From: Tamlana sp. I1
GTDB taxonomy: Bacteria > Bacteroidota > Bacteroidia > Flavobacteriales > Flavobacteriaceae
DNA: 64,000 bases
Direction of reading: 5' to 3'
NCBI RefSeq assembly: GCF_015355625.1
Contig: NZ_JACLAF010000015.1
Location: forward strand, 61,156-125,155
Shown: piece by piece, positions 18,022-27,929 of the stretch
How positions within the stretch are numbered: the first letter of the stretch is position 1
Layout: the number at the start of each line of letters is the position of its first letter
Translations under genes and position numbers: made by a program
Notes under the pieces: generated by a model
What the model saw: only the letters and a program-made list of their open reading frames with translations
Told to the model about the DNA's origin: nothing
Databases searched by the model: none

Positions 18022-19401
18022 ATGGCTCAAAAACCAAGCATTCCAAAAGGCACAAGAGATTTTAATCCAGAACAAGTTGCCAAACGAAACTATATATTTA
18101 ACACTATTCGTGGTGCTTTTGAAACCTTCGGATTTCAATCTATTGAAACCCCAAGTTTTGAAAACTCAAGTACCCTTATGGGGAAGTATGGCGATGAAGG
18201 TGACCGATTAATTTTTAAGATTTTAAATTCTGGTGATTTCTTATCTAAGGCAAATGCAGAAGCTTATGCAGAAAAAGATTCCACGAAAATAACCGCTTCA
18301 ATTTCAGAAAAAGCATTGCGTTATGACTTAACCGTGCCTTTTGCGCGTTACGTGGTGCAGCATCAAAATGAAATTGAATTTCCGTTTAAACGCTATCAAA
18401 TTCAACCTGTTTGGCGTGCCGATCGTCCTCAAAAAGGCCGTTTTAGAGAGTTTTTTCAATGTGATGCCGATGTAGTAGGCTCTAGATCGCTTTGGCAAGA
18501 AGTTGAGTTTATTCAGTTGTATGATAGGGTTTTTTCAGCTTTAAAACTGGAAGGCGTTACCATCAAAATAAATAATAGAAAAATACTTTCTGGAATTGCT
18601 GAAGTGATTGGTGCTAGCGATAAGCTTATCGATTTCACTGTGGCTTTAGATAAATTAGACAAAATAGGCGAGGAGAAAGTGAAGGAAGAAATGCTTGGTA
18701 AAGGAATTTCTGAAGAAGGCATTTCAAAACTTCAGCCTTTATTTACACTTTCAGGTTCTTTTGAATCTCAAATTGAAAGTTTAAAAAGTATTCTATCTAC
18801 TTCCGAAGAAGGCTTAAAAGGGATTGAAGAATTGGCTTTTATTGATGAAGCTATTTCCGAGTTAGGTTTAAGTACAGCAACACTTCAGTTGGATGTGACT
18901 TTAGCTAGAGGTTTAAATTATTATACAGGCGCTATTTTTGAAGTAGCAGCACCAAAAACCGTACAAATGGGTTCTATTGGTGGCGGTGGCCGTTATGATG
19001 ACTTAACGGGAATTTTTGGTTTAAAAGATGTTAGTGGGGTTGGTATAAGTTTTGGTCTGGACCGCATTTATTTGGTTTTAGAAGAATTAGGCTTGTTTCC
19101 AGAAACCGTTAGTAAAAATGTAGCCGTTTTATTTATAAATTTTGGTGATAAGGAAGCGCTATTCTGTTTAAAAGCCATTAAGAATTTACGTTTACAAGGC
19201 ATTAATGCTGAATTATATCCCGATGCTGCTAAAATGAAAAAACAAATGAATCATGCGAATAAACGCGAAATTCCATTTGTGGTTTTAGTGGGTGAGGAGG
19301 AAATAAAATCTAATCAGTATACATTAAAAGATATGGTTTCAGGAGAGCAAAGCAAGGTGTCTCTAGAAGCATTAATTTTAAAAACAAAAGAGACTGTCTA
19401 A
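18022..19401 (+). CDS. hisS: Histidyl-tRNA synthetase
   Basis: A 459-residue class II synthetase that charges tRNA(His). Motif 1 is near [10 protein letters not shown] at the N-terminus. The motif 2 region [14 protein letters not shown] and [19 protein letters not shown], the histidine-A loop [15 protein letters not shown], and [14 protein letters not shown] with motif 3 [15 protein letters not shown] are all clear. The C-terminal anticodon-binding domain spans about residues 365-455. Length is normal for Bacteroidota. Its stop codon lies inside the left arm of the inverted repeat that follows. Confidence 0.97.
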   Translation: MAQKPSIPKGTRDFNPEQVAKRNYIFNTIRGAFETFGFQSIETPSFENSSTLMGKYGDEGDRLIFKILNSGDFLSKANAEAYAEKDSTKITASISEKALRYDLTVPFARYVVQHQNEIEFPFKRYQIQPVWRADRPQKGRFREFFQCDADVVGSRSLWQEVEFIQLYDRVFSALKLEGVTIKINNRKILSGIAEVIGASDKLIDFTVALDKLDKIGEEKVKEEMLGKGISEEGISKLQPLFTLSGSFESQIESLKSILSTSEEGLKGIEELAFIDEAISELGLSTATLQLDVTLARGLNYYTGAIFEVAAPKTVQMGSIGGGGRYDDLTGIFGLKDVSGVGISFGLDRIYLVLEELGLFPETVSKNVAVLFINFGDKEALFCLKAIKNLRLQGINAELYPDAAKMKKQMNHANKREIPFVVLVGEEEIKSNQYTLKDMVSGEQSKVSLEALILKTKETV

Positions 19402-19528
19402 AAAGTATACTTGATGTCATATTGAGCTTGTCGAAATATTTTTAACTGATTGCTAATCAATATCGGTTTCGACAAGCTCAACCTGACAAGTCAAATTTAA
19501 CTTACTTTTTAGATAGTCTCTTTTGTTT
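19382..19528. repeat. Nested inverted repeat after hisS (likely bidirectional terminator)
   Basis: Outer arms 19382-19407 and 19503-19528 match at 25 of 26 positions as an inverted repeat, and the right arm ends in a T-rich stretch. Inside are a second perfect 15 bp inverted pair, TTGAGCTTGTCGAAA at 19422-19436 and TTTCGACAAGCTCAA at 19467-19481, and a TGTCA/TGACA pair. The left arm contains the hisS stop codon. It lies between the convergent genes hisS and the T9SS cargo gene and could terminate both. Confidence 0.85.
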
Positions 19529-19546
19529 AAGTTGGTTTTCAATAAA

Positions 19547-22500
19547 CTACTCTACAAGCACTTTCTTGGTTACGGTTCCTTTATTAGTTTTTAATTTTAC
19601 CGTGTATATTCCTGTGCTTATTGCTTCTGTTTTGTATTCTGAATTTCTATCAGTATTTTGAATTTCAATGCTTAATACCGATTGTCCTAATAAGTTAAAT
19701 AGCGCTATTGATTCTATTTGAAGGGCATTAGGATTGTAGATTACAATTTGTTTTTTAGTGTTATTAAAATGCACTTCAAGACTGTTTTCTTCGGCTTGAT
19801 CTGTTTCTAACGTTAAAGGTGTCGAAAATGTTAGCTCAAAACGGTCTTCTTGTACGCCTGATTCTAAATAAATTTCAAAATCACTTTCTTTTAGATCATG
19901 ATAAGTGTTTAAGTCTTTATCATGTAAATAAATTTTAGTTTGAGGGTCTACATTTTCTAAAGCATCAATTTTTATCAGCGCTAAACCTTCTTTTGATGTT
20001 TTTAGGCCTAAAGGTAAAATTTGACTTGTTTCTTCAAAGTTTTTAATAGCTTGTATTGTTAATGCGCTTTTATTTAACAGCCAATACATGTCTTCTTTGT
20101 TTGCTTCGTTTAGTTCGGCTTCATAACCTAAATCAAATCCATTTGTGGCATGCGCATCTGTACCAAGTAAAATTTGCCTGTGGTAACCAAGTGGTGATTT
20201 AAATTTTAATCGAATTTTTGGCCTGATATCTTCAGAAATTTTATTTGCTTTAGATTTTCCTGATGCTGATTTTAAAAATTCGGAAGGATGAGCAGCTTCT
20301 GTTGCAAATACACGTTGGCTATTTTTAAAAACAATCTGTCCTCCAATAGGGACGGTTGCAGCAGATGCATCTGAAGAATTAATCATTTTTTTAAGATCTG
20401 GATCTAATAACGATGAAACAAAAAATCCTTGCCCTACTGGGATATACCGTTTGGCCGTACTTCCTGTATTTCCAGTGGCATTAATTCTGCTATCATTTGA
20501 TATGGCTGGTGTAGCTCCTGTTAATGTGTATACAGAATATCCGCCTTCATACTCTTTAAGAAAGTGTGAGTGATCAGAGAAATGATCCCAGAAATATAAA
20601 GCCCCATTGATAATATTTCCGTTTGGGTTGTTTCCGCCATCAGAAGTTCCTAAATTATCTCTAATAAATTGATCGGCATCAATAGAAGACGGGTAAGGGT
20701 TACCAACTAAATAGTCATTATCTTCATTAAGTGTTAAGCTGATATCTCCATTAAACGGTTTTCCTAGAAATTCGTAAAGTTGTTCTGCATCGGTGGTTCC
20801 AGTTCCTTTCATAGTAAATCCTTCCCCTGGCAATAATTCTCCTGTACTTCTAATATGTTCCCATTCGGAATATTGGTCTGATGGATTATCGGCATATTTC
20901 CAAATCCAATAATCTGCAACATTTGATCCGTCTCCATCATATTCATTTTGACCAGTTAAAAAACCAATATTATCAAAGATATCCGATGCTGTATAGTTGC
21001 TATTATTTAGTGAGCCAGTTATTCCAACGGGAGACGACCAACAATTGTATGTATATAAGTTTGCTGCGCCTTCTTGGTTTCTTTCCAAAGCTCCGCTACT
21101 TGTCGATGCTAAAATACTGCCTTGGGTTTGTATAAGTTGAGATTCGCCTTCTAAATCTAAAAGTCCATTTAATTCTAAATACCAACTGTTATGAATACCA
21201 TGATTTGGCTGGACGGTAAAGGTTTTGTTATCATCTATAATAATACCAACCGTGCCTTGGGTAAATTCGGTTGCACCTTTTAAGTTTAAATTGTGTTTAA
21301 TGTGGATGATTGAGGCGTCTTCAGGATTGTTTTTTTTGTTTGAAATATCCCATTCATCACCATATAACCAACTTGCCGAATTATCCCAATCGCCATCGGC
21401 TGAAGTGATAAAAGGAAGCGGTGCTTTTTGGAAATAGATGTTTTTAAAATTATACATTTTTGCGCCAGTAACATCTTTTGAAGTAGATTTTTTATCATCT
21501 AAAATGTCGTCTGTATAGCCATCCATTTTATAGTATTTAACTAATTGGGAGCCTAATGTTGATGAGATATCTAAAGGAATTATTTTTCCGCTGTTAAAAC
21601 CATTGGTATCATCCAATTCCTGATACACCATTCTTTTTATTTCTTCTGATGTAAGGGCCGTATTAAAAACTCTTACTTCATCGATTTCGCCTTTAAAATA
21701 GTTTGCGTTTGAAGCACCTCGACCAATTGTGAAATTAGGGGTGTCGGTGAAACTTCCATTGGTAGATGTGTCTTCTTCAACACCATTAATATATAGTTTT
21801 GTTTCGCCAGATTTTGTTGCTACGGCAATATGCGTCCAAATATTTTCTGGAATTGCAGTTGTTGAAACAAGAGTGTTGCCTTCTATAACAGTGCTTACAA
21901 TATTAGTGCTGCTATCTATTATTAAATAGAAATTGTCTTTTCCTGCTATAATTTGATGGTCGTTATTTGTGTTTGCTCCATCCTTTTTAATAAAAGCCAT
22001 TATCGAGGCTTCGCTTGTTAACGAAAAAGTATCTTCAACATAATCGTTTCTACCATCAAAATACAAACTAAAACTGCTGTCTAAATTTCTTGGAGATCCA
22101 AAAACGGTATCGTCTCCATCTCTCGAATCCATAATACCATCGCCATCATTGTCTGTGGTGTTGGATAGTTTACCGTTAGCATCTAATAAGTTTTCATATA
22201 TGATTCTAGGGTCGTTTGCGGCTAGTGGCAGTGGGTTTACTTCTAAATAGTCGGGTATATTAGGGTCTCCAAAGGTGTCTACAGGACTAGTTTGGCCATT
22301 ATTACCATAAGAATCGTTAAAATTTGTGCCTTCATGGAAATCGAATATATCTATTATGCCATCGCCGTATCCGTTTGCAGTTCCGCTATCGCCTCTAAAG
22401 TTTTCAGTTTCTATACCGTCGCCAGTACCATCACCTGAAATATCGCCGTCCCCATTTATAAAGGTTGGACTGTTACTATTTGTGGCTCCAGACTCATCGA

Positions 22501-23803
22501 CATCAAATAAGCCATCGTTATCGCTATCTAAATCTAAATAATTAGGAATGCCATCTCCGTCTGTGTCTATTGGGGTTAGAGTAGGCGATTCTAAACTGTC
22601 TAGCATGCCATTTTTGTTCTTATCGTTTGATTTTTTTAAAGCTGTTGCTATATATCCTTTATCAGCACTCAAAGCAGCAGTTGTAGAATTTGCTTCAATA
22701 GCATCTGGGATCCCATCGTTATCAGAATCCAAATCATAGATGTCACCAACATTATCACCATCCATGTCGCAAATGGATTGTTTAATAACAATATCGTCTA
22801 ATGCTAAATCGTTACCAGCGCCACCGGGAGCATTGTTTACAAATTTAACAAGTATAGTAGATTCTGAGGTTGTTAAGGTTGATGAAAATTCTTGCCATTC
22901 AGAAACTGGGCACGTACTACTAGTACTATCGCTATCTCCGCCTCCACTACAGCGGTATATGTTATTAGTTGTGAAGACAGACCCGCTAGTTCCAAAAATT
23001 TCAGTACCATCAGTTTTATAAAAGTGAACAGTAATTTTAGGTTTACTTCTATTATAAGTACTCTTGTCTACATTTATAACCCAAAAACTATAGGTTATTA
23101 ATACGTCTGGAATTAAACCATTAATGGTTGTTTCATAAAAAGTGTTGTTGGCAATGTCATGGCCGTTAAAAAGTGCCATTCTTCCTTTGGTATTTCCGGT
23201 GTTATCTCCAGGCGTGTGGTCTTCAATTGGTTCCCAAGCGCTGTGTGCCCATGTCGCCACATGGCCTGTAGGCGAAGGAGTAACATTGGCATTAGGGTTT
23301 GTAGGGACATCATCTGGATCTACAATTATACTTGTAAGTGTGTATTGGCCATCGTTTACACTATTGTTAGAGCCAGCGCCATCTTCGTATCCATAGCCTG
23401 TATAGGCAGTGTAAGGGGAGTCTGCTCCGCCTATTTCGCCACGCGCAGTGCTTGGGTCAGATTCATCGTATACACCAAAAGTTTCATTTAAGAATATAAA
23501 TTCGGCCAATGAGTTGCCGTTAGCATCAACACAAGCTTGTTCTTCAATAGTATCAGGAATACCATCGTTATCATCATCAATATCATTGTTATCTGAAACA
23601 CCATCACCATCACTATCATAAAAACCAGTGCTCATCATGGATTTCATGGTTGTTTGGAAAGTGAACTCTTCAGGGGGGCTGCTCATCTTATTAGTAGAAG
23701 TCTTCAAATTAATACTTTCAATTTCTTGAGAAAAAGCATTAATGCTTAGAAATAAGATGAAAAAATGCAATAATAATTTAGTCCAAAAAGTAGTTTTCTT
23801 CAT
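19547..23803 (-). CDS. Large T9SS cargo protein with TSP3-like repeats and a LamG domain
   Basis: A 1418-residue secreted protein. A signal peptide (LLLHFFILFLSINAFSQ) is followed by calcium-binding type 3 thrombospondin-like runs (DSDGDGVSDNNDIDDDNDG near residue 60; further DxDxDG blocks near 345-500). A LamG/concanavalin-like domain occupies about 575-720 (FSLYFDGRNDYVED to GEIDEVRVFNTALTSEEIKR). A long beta-rich region follows, then a C-terminal type IX sorting domain (VHFNNTKKQIVIYNPNALQI, LFNLLGQSVL, ISTGIYTVKLKTNKGTVTKK). It should cross the outer membrane through T9SS and stay on the surface or be released. The ligand is unknown; LamG domains often bind glycans. It is monocistronic and converges with hisS. 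Confidence 0.92.
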   Translation of the reverse strand: MKKTTFWTKLLLHFFILFLSINAFSQEIESINLKTSTNKMSSPPEEFTFQTTMKSMMSTGFYDSDGDGVSDNNDIDDDNDGIPDTIEEQACVDANGNSLAEFIFLNETFGVYDESDPSTARGEIGGADSPYTAYTGYGYEDGAGSNNSVNDGQYTLTSIIVDPDDVPTNPNANVTPSPTGHVATWAHSAWEPIEDHTPGDNTGNTKGRMALFNGHDIANNTFYETTINGLIPDVLITYSFWVINVDKSTYNRSKPKITVHFYKTDGTEIFGTSGSVFTTNNIYRCSGGGDSDSTSSTCPVSEWQEFSSTLTTSESTILVKFVNNAPGGAGNDLALDDIVIKQSICDMDGDNVGDIYDLDSDNDGIPDAIEANSTTAALSADKGYIATALKKSNDKNKNGMLDSLESPTLTPIDTDGDGIPNYLDLDSDNDGLFDVDESGATNSNSPTFINGDGDISGDGTGDGIETENFRGDSGTANGYGDGIIDIFDFHEGTNFNDSYGNNGQTSPVDTFGDPNIPDYLEVNPLPLAANDPRIIYENLLDANGKLSNTTDNDGDGIMDSRDGDDTVFGSPRNLDSSFSLYFDGRNDYVEDTFSLTSEASIMAFIKKDGANTNNDHQIIAGKDNFYLIIDSSTNIVSTVIEGNTLVSTTAIPENIWTHIAVATKSGETKLYINGVEEDTSTNGSFTDTPNFTIGRGASNANYFKGEIDEVRVFNTALTSEEIKRMVYQELDDTNGFNSGKIIPLDISSTLGSQLVKYYKMDGYTDDILDDKKSTSKDVTGAKMYNFKNIYFQKAPLPFITSADGDWDNSASWLYGDEWDISNKKNNPEDASIIHIKHNLNLKGATEFTQGTVGIIIDDNKTFTVQPNHGIHNSWYLELNGLLDLEGESQLIQTQGSILASTSSGALERNQEGAANLYTYNCWSSPVGITGSLNNSNYTASDIFDNIGFLTGQNEYDGDGSNVADYWIWKYADNPSDQYSEWEHIRSTGELLPGEGFTMKGTGTTDAEQLYEFLGKPFNGDISLTLNEDNDYLVGNPYPSSIDADQFIRDNLGTSDGGNNPNGNIINGALYFWDHFSDHSHFLKEYEGGYSVYTLTGATPAISNDSRINATGNTGSTAKRYIPVGQGFFVSSLLDPDLKKMINSSDASAATVPIGGQIVFKNSQRVFATEAAHPSEFLKSASGKSKANKISEDIRPKIRLKFKSPLGYHRQILLGTDAHATNGFDLGYEAELNEANKEDMYWLLNKSALTIQAIKNFEETSQILPLGLKTSKEGLALIKIDALENVDPQTKIYLHDKDLNTYHDLKESDFEIYLESGVQEDRFELTFSTPLTLETDQAEENSLEVHFNNTKKQIVIYNPNALQIESIALFNLLGQSVLSIEIQNTDRNSEYKTEAISTGIYTVKLKTNKGTVTKKVLVE

Positions 23804-23885
23804 GTGAGAGGCAGTTTTGGGATAACTGATTGTTAAATAGCAGCTTGCAATATAAGTTTGCGTGCGTTAATATTCAAAAAAAACC

Positions 23886-23925
23886 GATAAACGGTTGATT
23901 TGTTGGAATGAATAGATAAACGGTT
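23886..23925. repeat. Two direct copies of GATAAACGGTT upstream of the T9SS cargo gene
   Basis: Copies at 23886-23896 and 23915-23925, a 29 base period, 83 to 122 bases upstream of the gene start at 23803. On the minus strand each contains ACCGTTTAT, which fits the published LytTR half-site pattern [TA][AC][CA]GTTN[AG][TG]. Candidate operator; the spacing is not the 21-22 bases usual for LytTR dimers. Confidence 0.4.
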
Positions 23926-24008
23926 TGGTTTGTGAGCGTATTTTATTACGTTTTTAGTTAAAAAAAGTCAATAGAACTGAATTAAATAGCTATACATGAT
24001 AATTATAT

Positions 24009-24040
24009 AAAGACTGTAGTAATACAGTCTTTATTTTTTT
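24009..24040 (+). terminator. Terminator-like hairpin in a divergent gap
   Basis: Perfect 10 bp stem AAAGACTGTA (24009-24018) against 24023-24032, 4 base loop GTAA, followed by A and a T run. No annotated plus-strand gene lies upstream of it within 4.6 kb, so what it terminates is unclear. Confidence 0.7.
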
Positions 24041-24047
24041 ATATTTG
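24040..24047 (+). promoter_or_regulatory. -7 promoter box (TATATTTG) immediately before the SecD-like gene
   Basis: Exact TAnnTTTG match ending five bases before the ATG at 24052. If used, the transcript would start at or next to the start codon (near-leaderless). Confidence 0.5.
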
Positions 24048-24051
24048 GCGC

Positions 24052-24663
24052 ATGTTAGCAAGATGGTGCCTTAGTACTTTTATTTTCGGATTAGCTTTGT
24101 TTGGTGTTGTTTCTCAGCAGCAAATAGCTACGCCTAATCAAGAAATTGTCTTGCAATTTACAGATGTTGATTTAACATCTACTGAAGTACAAAACACCAT
24201 TGCCATTGTAAAAAAACAATTGATTGCCGTTGGCGGAAGTCATATTAAGGTAAGCACCCAAGACAATGGTTTATTAAAAATTAGATATTACAGCGACGCC
24301 GATGTTTCTAGTATTAAAAAGGCTTTTTCGAATGAAGATGATTTAGCCCTTATTTTAACCGAACATCAAGCCAATTCAGAGATTCCGCTTGAAGAAGGTG
24401 CTGTTAAATACAATTTTGACATTTATGAAATTCAAACCAGTAACGACTCTGGTTGGGATTTCGATGGTACCATTGTTTTACAATTAGATACTAAAAGTGA
24501 TCGATTTTTAGATTCTAATCATAGTTTTTCAACAGGTTATTTAGAAACTATAGCTTCTCATAACAGTTTTAAAACGACCTTTAAAGTTTGCGAAACTATA
24601 GCACTTACCATAAGTGAAGCTTTGCATACTATTCCCGAGGTTCGAGCGGGCCCTTTCTGCTAA
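24052..24663 (+). CDS. Small secreted protein with a SecD-like fold pattern
   Basis: A 203-residue protein with an N-terminal hydrophobic signal (STFIFGLALFGVVSQQQ). I do not recognise a named family. Residues 30-105 (EIVLQFTDVDL, a helix TIAIVKKQLIAVGG, then HIKVSTQDNGLLKIRYYS, DADVSSIKKAFSNEDDLALIL) follow the order of the first periplasmic head of SecD: strand, helix ending in a glycine-rich turn, two strands, helix, hydrophobic strand. Its gene lies 166 bases upstream of secDF on the same strand. The relation to SecD is an inference from pattern and position, not a database match. It probably sits in the periplasm. Confidence 0.7.
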   Translation: MLARWCLSTFIFGLALFGVVSQQQIATPNQEIVLQFTDVDLTSTEVQNTIAIVKKQLIAVGGSHIKVSTQDNGLLKIRYYSDADVSSIKKAFSNEDDLALILTEHQANSEIPLEEGAVKYNFDIYEIQTSNDSGWDFDGTIVLQLDTKSDRFLDSNHSFSTGYLETIASHNSFKTTFKVCETIALTISEALHTIPEVRAGPFC

Positions 24664-24766
24664 AAGGTTTTTATACACTACTTTAGGTAAAACCTAGATT
24701 TCCAAAAGACATTAAAAAGACTTCATTTTTATAAAGATGAAGCATAAAATCTTAATACATAAAACA

Positions 24767-24797
24767 TTGTCATATTATGCGGTAAATTCTATATTTG
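24767..24797 (+). promoter_or_regulatory. Bacteroidota-type promoter for secDF
   Basis: TTG at 24767-24769, a 20 base spacer, TATATTTG at 24790-24797. Both boxes and spacing fit the consensus, as for rpsF. Leader of about 28 bases. Confidence 0.85.
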
Positions 24798-24829
24798 CCC
24801 GATTAAAAAAATGACGTAAAAATTATAAA

Positions 24830-27826
24830 ATGCAAAACAAAGGATTAGTAAAATTATTTGCTCTTTTGTTTGGTTTGGTAAGTATTTATCAATTATCATT
24901 CACATTCAAAGCAAATCAAATTGAGAAAGAAGCTCATGAAATAGCGATTAATAAAGTACCTTCTACCGAAGAGAACTATCACGCTAAACGTACTCAGGAA
25001 GAAGCCAACTATTTACAGTCTATCGCTACCGATACGGTATACCACATGGGGGTTGCAAAATTCACTTATACCGAAGTGAAACAAAAAGCCATGAACCTTG
25101 GTTTAGATTTAAAAGGTGGTATTAACGTAATTCTTCAAGTGTCTGTAAAAGACATTTTAAAAGGATTGGCTAACAATACAACCGATCCTACATTTAATAA
25201 AGCTTTAGAAGATGCTACAGAACTTCAAAAAAATGGTCAAAACACCTATTTAGAAGATTTTTTCACTGCTTTTGACGCTATTAAAGGTGATACCAAATTA
25301 GCGTCTCCAGATATTTTTTACACCAAAGCTTTAGATGGTGAAATTGATGGCGGTATGTCTGATGATGAGGTAAAAGTAGTTATCGATAGAAAAATTGACG
25401 AGTCTATCGTTTCTGCATTCGAAGTATTACGTAAGCGTATTGATGAGTTTGGTGTAACTTCTCCAAACATTCAACGTTTAGGAACTTCTGGACGTATTTT
25501 GGTTGAATTACCAGGTGTTAAAGATGTTGAGCGTGCTACAAGCTTATTACAAAGTACAGCACAATTAGAATTTTGGGATGCTTATAAAGGCGAACAATTT
25601 TTCCCGTTTTTAGCACAAGCTAACGAAGTTTTAAAATCTGTAGTAGATAAAAAAACAGAAAGTGCTGAAGCAAAATCTGAAGATGAAGAAGATGCAAAAT
25701 CATCTCAAATTGACGATTTATTAGGTGATGCTGAAACTGATTCTACAGCAGTTGCTACTGTAAACCCAATTTTCGATTTAATTAGAGGACAAGGCTATCC
25801 TGGAGGACCAGTTATCGCTAAGTTTGAAATTAAAGATAAAAATAAAGTTCTTGACTATTTAAACAGTAAAGAAGTTAGAGCGTTATTACCATCAGAACAA
25901 CGTTATGCAAGATTTGCTTTTGGAAAACCAGAAAAAAATAGCGAATTAGTCGATTTATATGCCTTAGTTGGTAATAGAGAAAACATTCCACCTTTAAGTG
26001 GTGATGTAGTAACCGATGCAAGAAACCAGTTTAGCGCTGTTGGAAAGTCTGAAGTGTCTATGCAAATGAATGCTAAAGGTGCTAAAATCTGGGAAGAAAT
26101 GACTGGAAATGCTTATGCACAAGGCAGTCAGATTGCTATTGTTTTAGATAACATTGTATATTCTGCTCCAGGCGTAACTACAGGACCTATTGCAGGAGGA
26201 AGTTCTTCAATTTCTGGAGACTTTACATTAAACGAAGCGATCGATTTAGCAAACGTATTACGTGCTGGTAAATTACCTGCTTCTGCAGATATTATTTCTA
26301 GTGAAGTTGTTGGGCCTTCTTTAGGTAAGGAAGCGATTCAAAGTGGAACCATGTCTTTCATGATTGCATTGGCATTGGTATTATTATGGATGGTTTTCTA
26401 TTACGGAAAATCTGGTTTATTTGCAGATATCGCCATGTTATTAAACATCTTATTAATCTTTGGTGTTTTATCTGGACTTGGAGCCGTATTAACTTTACCT
26501 GGTATTGCGGGTATTGTATTAACCATTGGTATGTCGGTGGATGCGAACGTACTTATTTTTGAGCGTATTCGTGAGGAATTAAGCAAAGGAAAAGGACAAG
26601 CAGAAGCTATTAAAGATGGATTTGGTAATGCCTTATCATCAATTTTAGATGCCAACATTACTACAGGTTTAACAGCATTAATTTTATTTGTATTTGGTAC
26701 AGGACCAATTAAAGGTTTCGCAACTACTTTATTAATTGGTATTGCTACGTCTTTATTTACAGCTATTTTCATTACAAGATTATTAATTGACTGGTATGCA
26801 AATAGAGGTGGTAACTTAGAGTTCTCTACAGGACTTACTAAAAACCTTTTTAGAAACATAAACATCGAATTTTTAAAGAAACGTAAGATTGCTTACATCA
26901 TTTCTGGTTCATTAATCGTACTTTCATTAGGATCATTATTTACAAACGGATTAGATCAAGGTGTCGATTTTGTTGGAGGTAGAACCTATCAAGTGCGTTT
27001 TGCACATGCAGTTTCTTCTTCAGAAATTACAGATGTTTTATCTGACCCTGCTGTTTTTGGAAGTGCCGATGCTAAAACATTTGGTTCTGCAAATCAGTTA
27101 AAAATCACAACAAAATATAAGGTTAACGAATCTGGTACTAAAGTAGATGAAGAAATTCGATCTAAATTATACCAAGCTTTAGTACCTTATTTAGAAGGGA
27201 CTACTTATAACGATTTCATCGATTTAAACGATGTAAACAAGCAAGTTGGTTTATTAGAAACTTATAAAGTATCTCCAACGATTGCCGATGATATTAAGCA
27301 AGCTTCTTTATGGGCTGTATTAGGATCGTTAATCGTAGTGTTCTTATACATTTTATTCCGATTCAAAAAATGGCAATTCTCTTTAGGAGCTGTAATAGCA
27401 GTTTTCCACGATGTTCTTATTGTATTAGGGGTATTCTCTTTAACTTATAAATTCATGCCATTTAACATGGAAATTAACCAAGCATTTATTGCAGCCATAT
27501 TAACGGTAATTGGTTATTCGTTAAATGATACCGTGGTTGTATTCGATAGAGTTCGTGAATACCTTAACGAGCATACCGCATGGAATTTTGACAAAGTTGT
27601 AGATGTCTCTTTAAGCAGCACATTAAGTAGAACATTAAATACCTCGTTAACTACTTTAGTAGTATTATTAGCGATATTTATATTTGGTGGCGACTCGATT
27701 AGAGGCTTCATGTTTGCATTAATTGTAGGGGTAATTGTGGGTACTTACTCATCGTTATTTATCGCAACACCTGTAATGTATGAAACAGTAGATAAATCAG
27801 AAAAAAGAAAGAAGCTTAATAGCTAA
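24830..27826 (+). CDS. secDF: Fused protein translocase subunit SecDF
   Basis: A 998-residue natural fusion of SecD and SecF, the proton-driven membrane partner of SecYEG that pulls exported proteins across the inner membrane. The SecD half has LGLDLKGGINVILQV, the P1 head (VLRKRIDEFGVTSPNIQRLG and ILVELPGVKD), and conserved membrane motifs IGMSVDANVLIFERIREEL. The SecF half has VDFVGGRTYQVRF and IGYSLNDTVVVFDRVREYL. About 12 membrane segments. An acidic insertion (residues ~280-310, rich in E and D) lies within the periplasmic region. It has its own promoter and terminator, so it is a single-gene unit. Confidence 0.96.
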   Translation: MQNKGLVKLFALLFGLVSIYQLSFTFKANQIEKEAHEIAINKVPSTEENYHAKRTQEEANYLQSIATDTVYHMGVAKFTYTEVKQKAMNLGLDLKGGINVILQVSVKDILKGLANNTTDPTFNKALEDATELQKNGQNTYLEDFFTAFDAIKGDTKLASPDIFYTKALDGEIDGGMSDDEVKVVIDRKIDESIVSAFEVLRKRIDEFGVTSPNIQRLGTSGRILVELPGVKDVERATSLLQSTAQLEFWDAYKGEQFFPFLAQANEVLKSVVDKKTESAEAKSEDEEDAKSSQIDDLLGDAETDSTAVATVNPIFDLIRGQGYPGGPVIAKFEIKDKNKVLDYLNSKEVRALLPSEQRYARFAFGKPEKNSELVDLYALVGNRENIPPLSGDVVTDARNQFSAVGKSEVSMQMNAKGAKIWEEMTGNAYAQGSQIAIVLDNIVYSAPGVTTGPIAGGSSSISGDFTLNEAIDLANVLRAGKLPASADIISSEVVGPSLGKEAIQSGTMSFMIALALVLLWMVFYYGKSGLFADIAMLLNILLIFGVLSGLGAVLTLPGIAGIVLTIGMSVDANVLIFERIREELSKGKGQAEAIKDGFGNALSSILDANITTGLTALILFVFGTGPIKGFATTLLIGIATSLFTAIFITRLLIDWYANRGGNLEFSTGLTKNLFRNINIEFLKKRKIAYIISGSLIVLSLGSLFTNGLDQGVDFVGGRTYQVRFAHAVSSSEITDVLSDPAVFGSADAKTFGSANQLKITTKYKVNESGTKVDEEIRSKLYQALVPYLEGTTYNDFIDLNDVNKQVGLLETYKVSPTIADDIKQASLWAVLGSLIVVFLYILFRFKKWQFSLGAVIAVFHDVLIVLGVFSLTYKFMPFNMEINQAFIAAILTVIGYSLNDTVVVFDRVREYLNEHTAWNFDKVVDVSLSSTLSRTLNTSLTTLVVLLAIFIFGGDSIRGFMFALIVGVIVGTYSSLFIATPVMYETVDKSEKRKKLNS

Positions 27827-27844
27827 TTCAATTTTTTAACCAAT

Positions 27845-27884
27845 AAAAAAGCCTGTTAACAAATGTTAGCAGGCTTTTTTGTTT
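27845..27884 (+). terminator. Rho-independent terminator after secDF
   Basis: 16 bp stem, 27845-27860 against 27865-27880, with one G-T mismatch, a 4 base loop and a T-rich end. Confidence 0.92.
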
Positions 27885-27929
27885 TCAATTAAGTTTTCGA
27901 TTATGCAAAAACACTTGAAGTCAATCGTT

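Noticed and set aside
22326..22739. Regular serine/proline-rich plus-strand ORFs opposite the T9SS gene
   Set aside because: They are the complement of the DxDxDG calcium repeats, not genes.
26401..26865. 154-residue minus-strand ORF opposite secDF
   Set aside because: It mirrors conserved secDF membrane segments and is a shadow frame.
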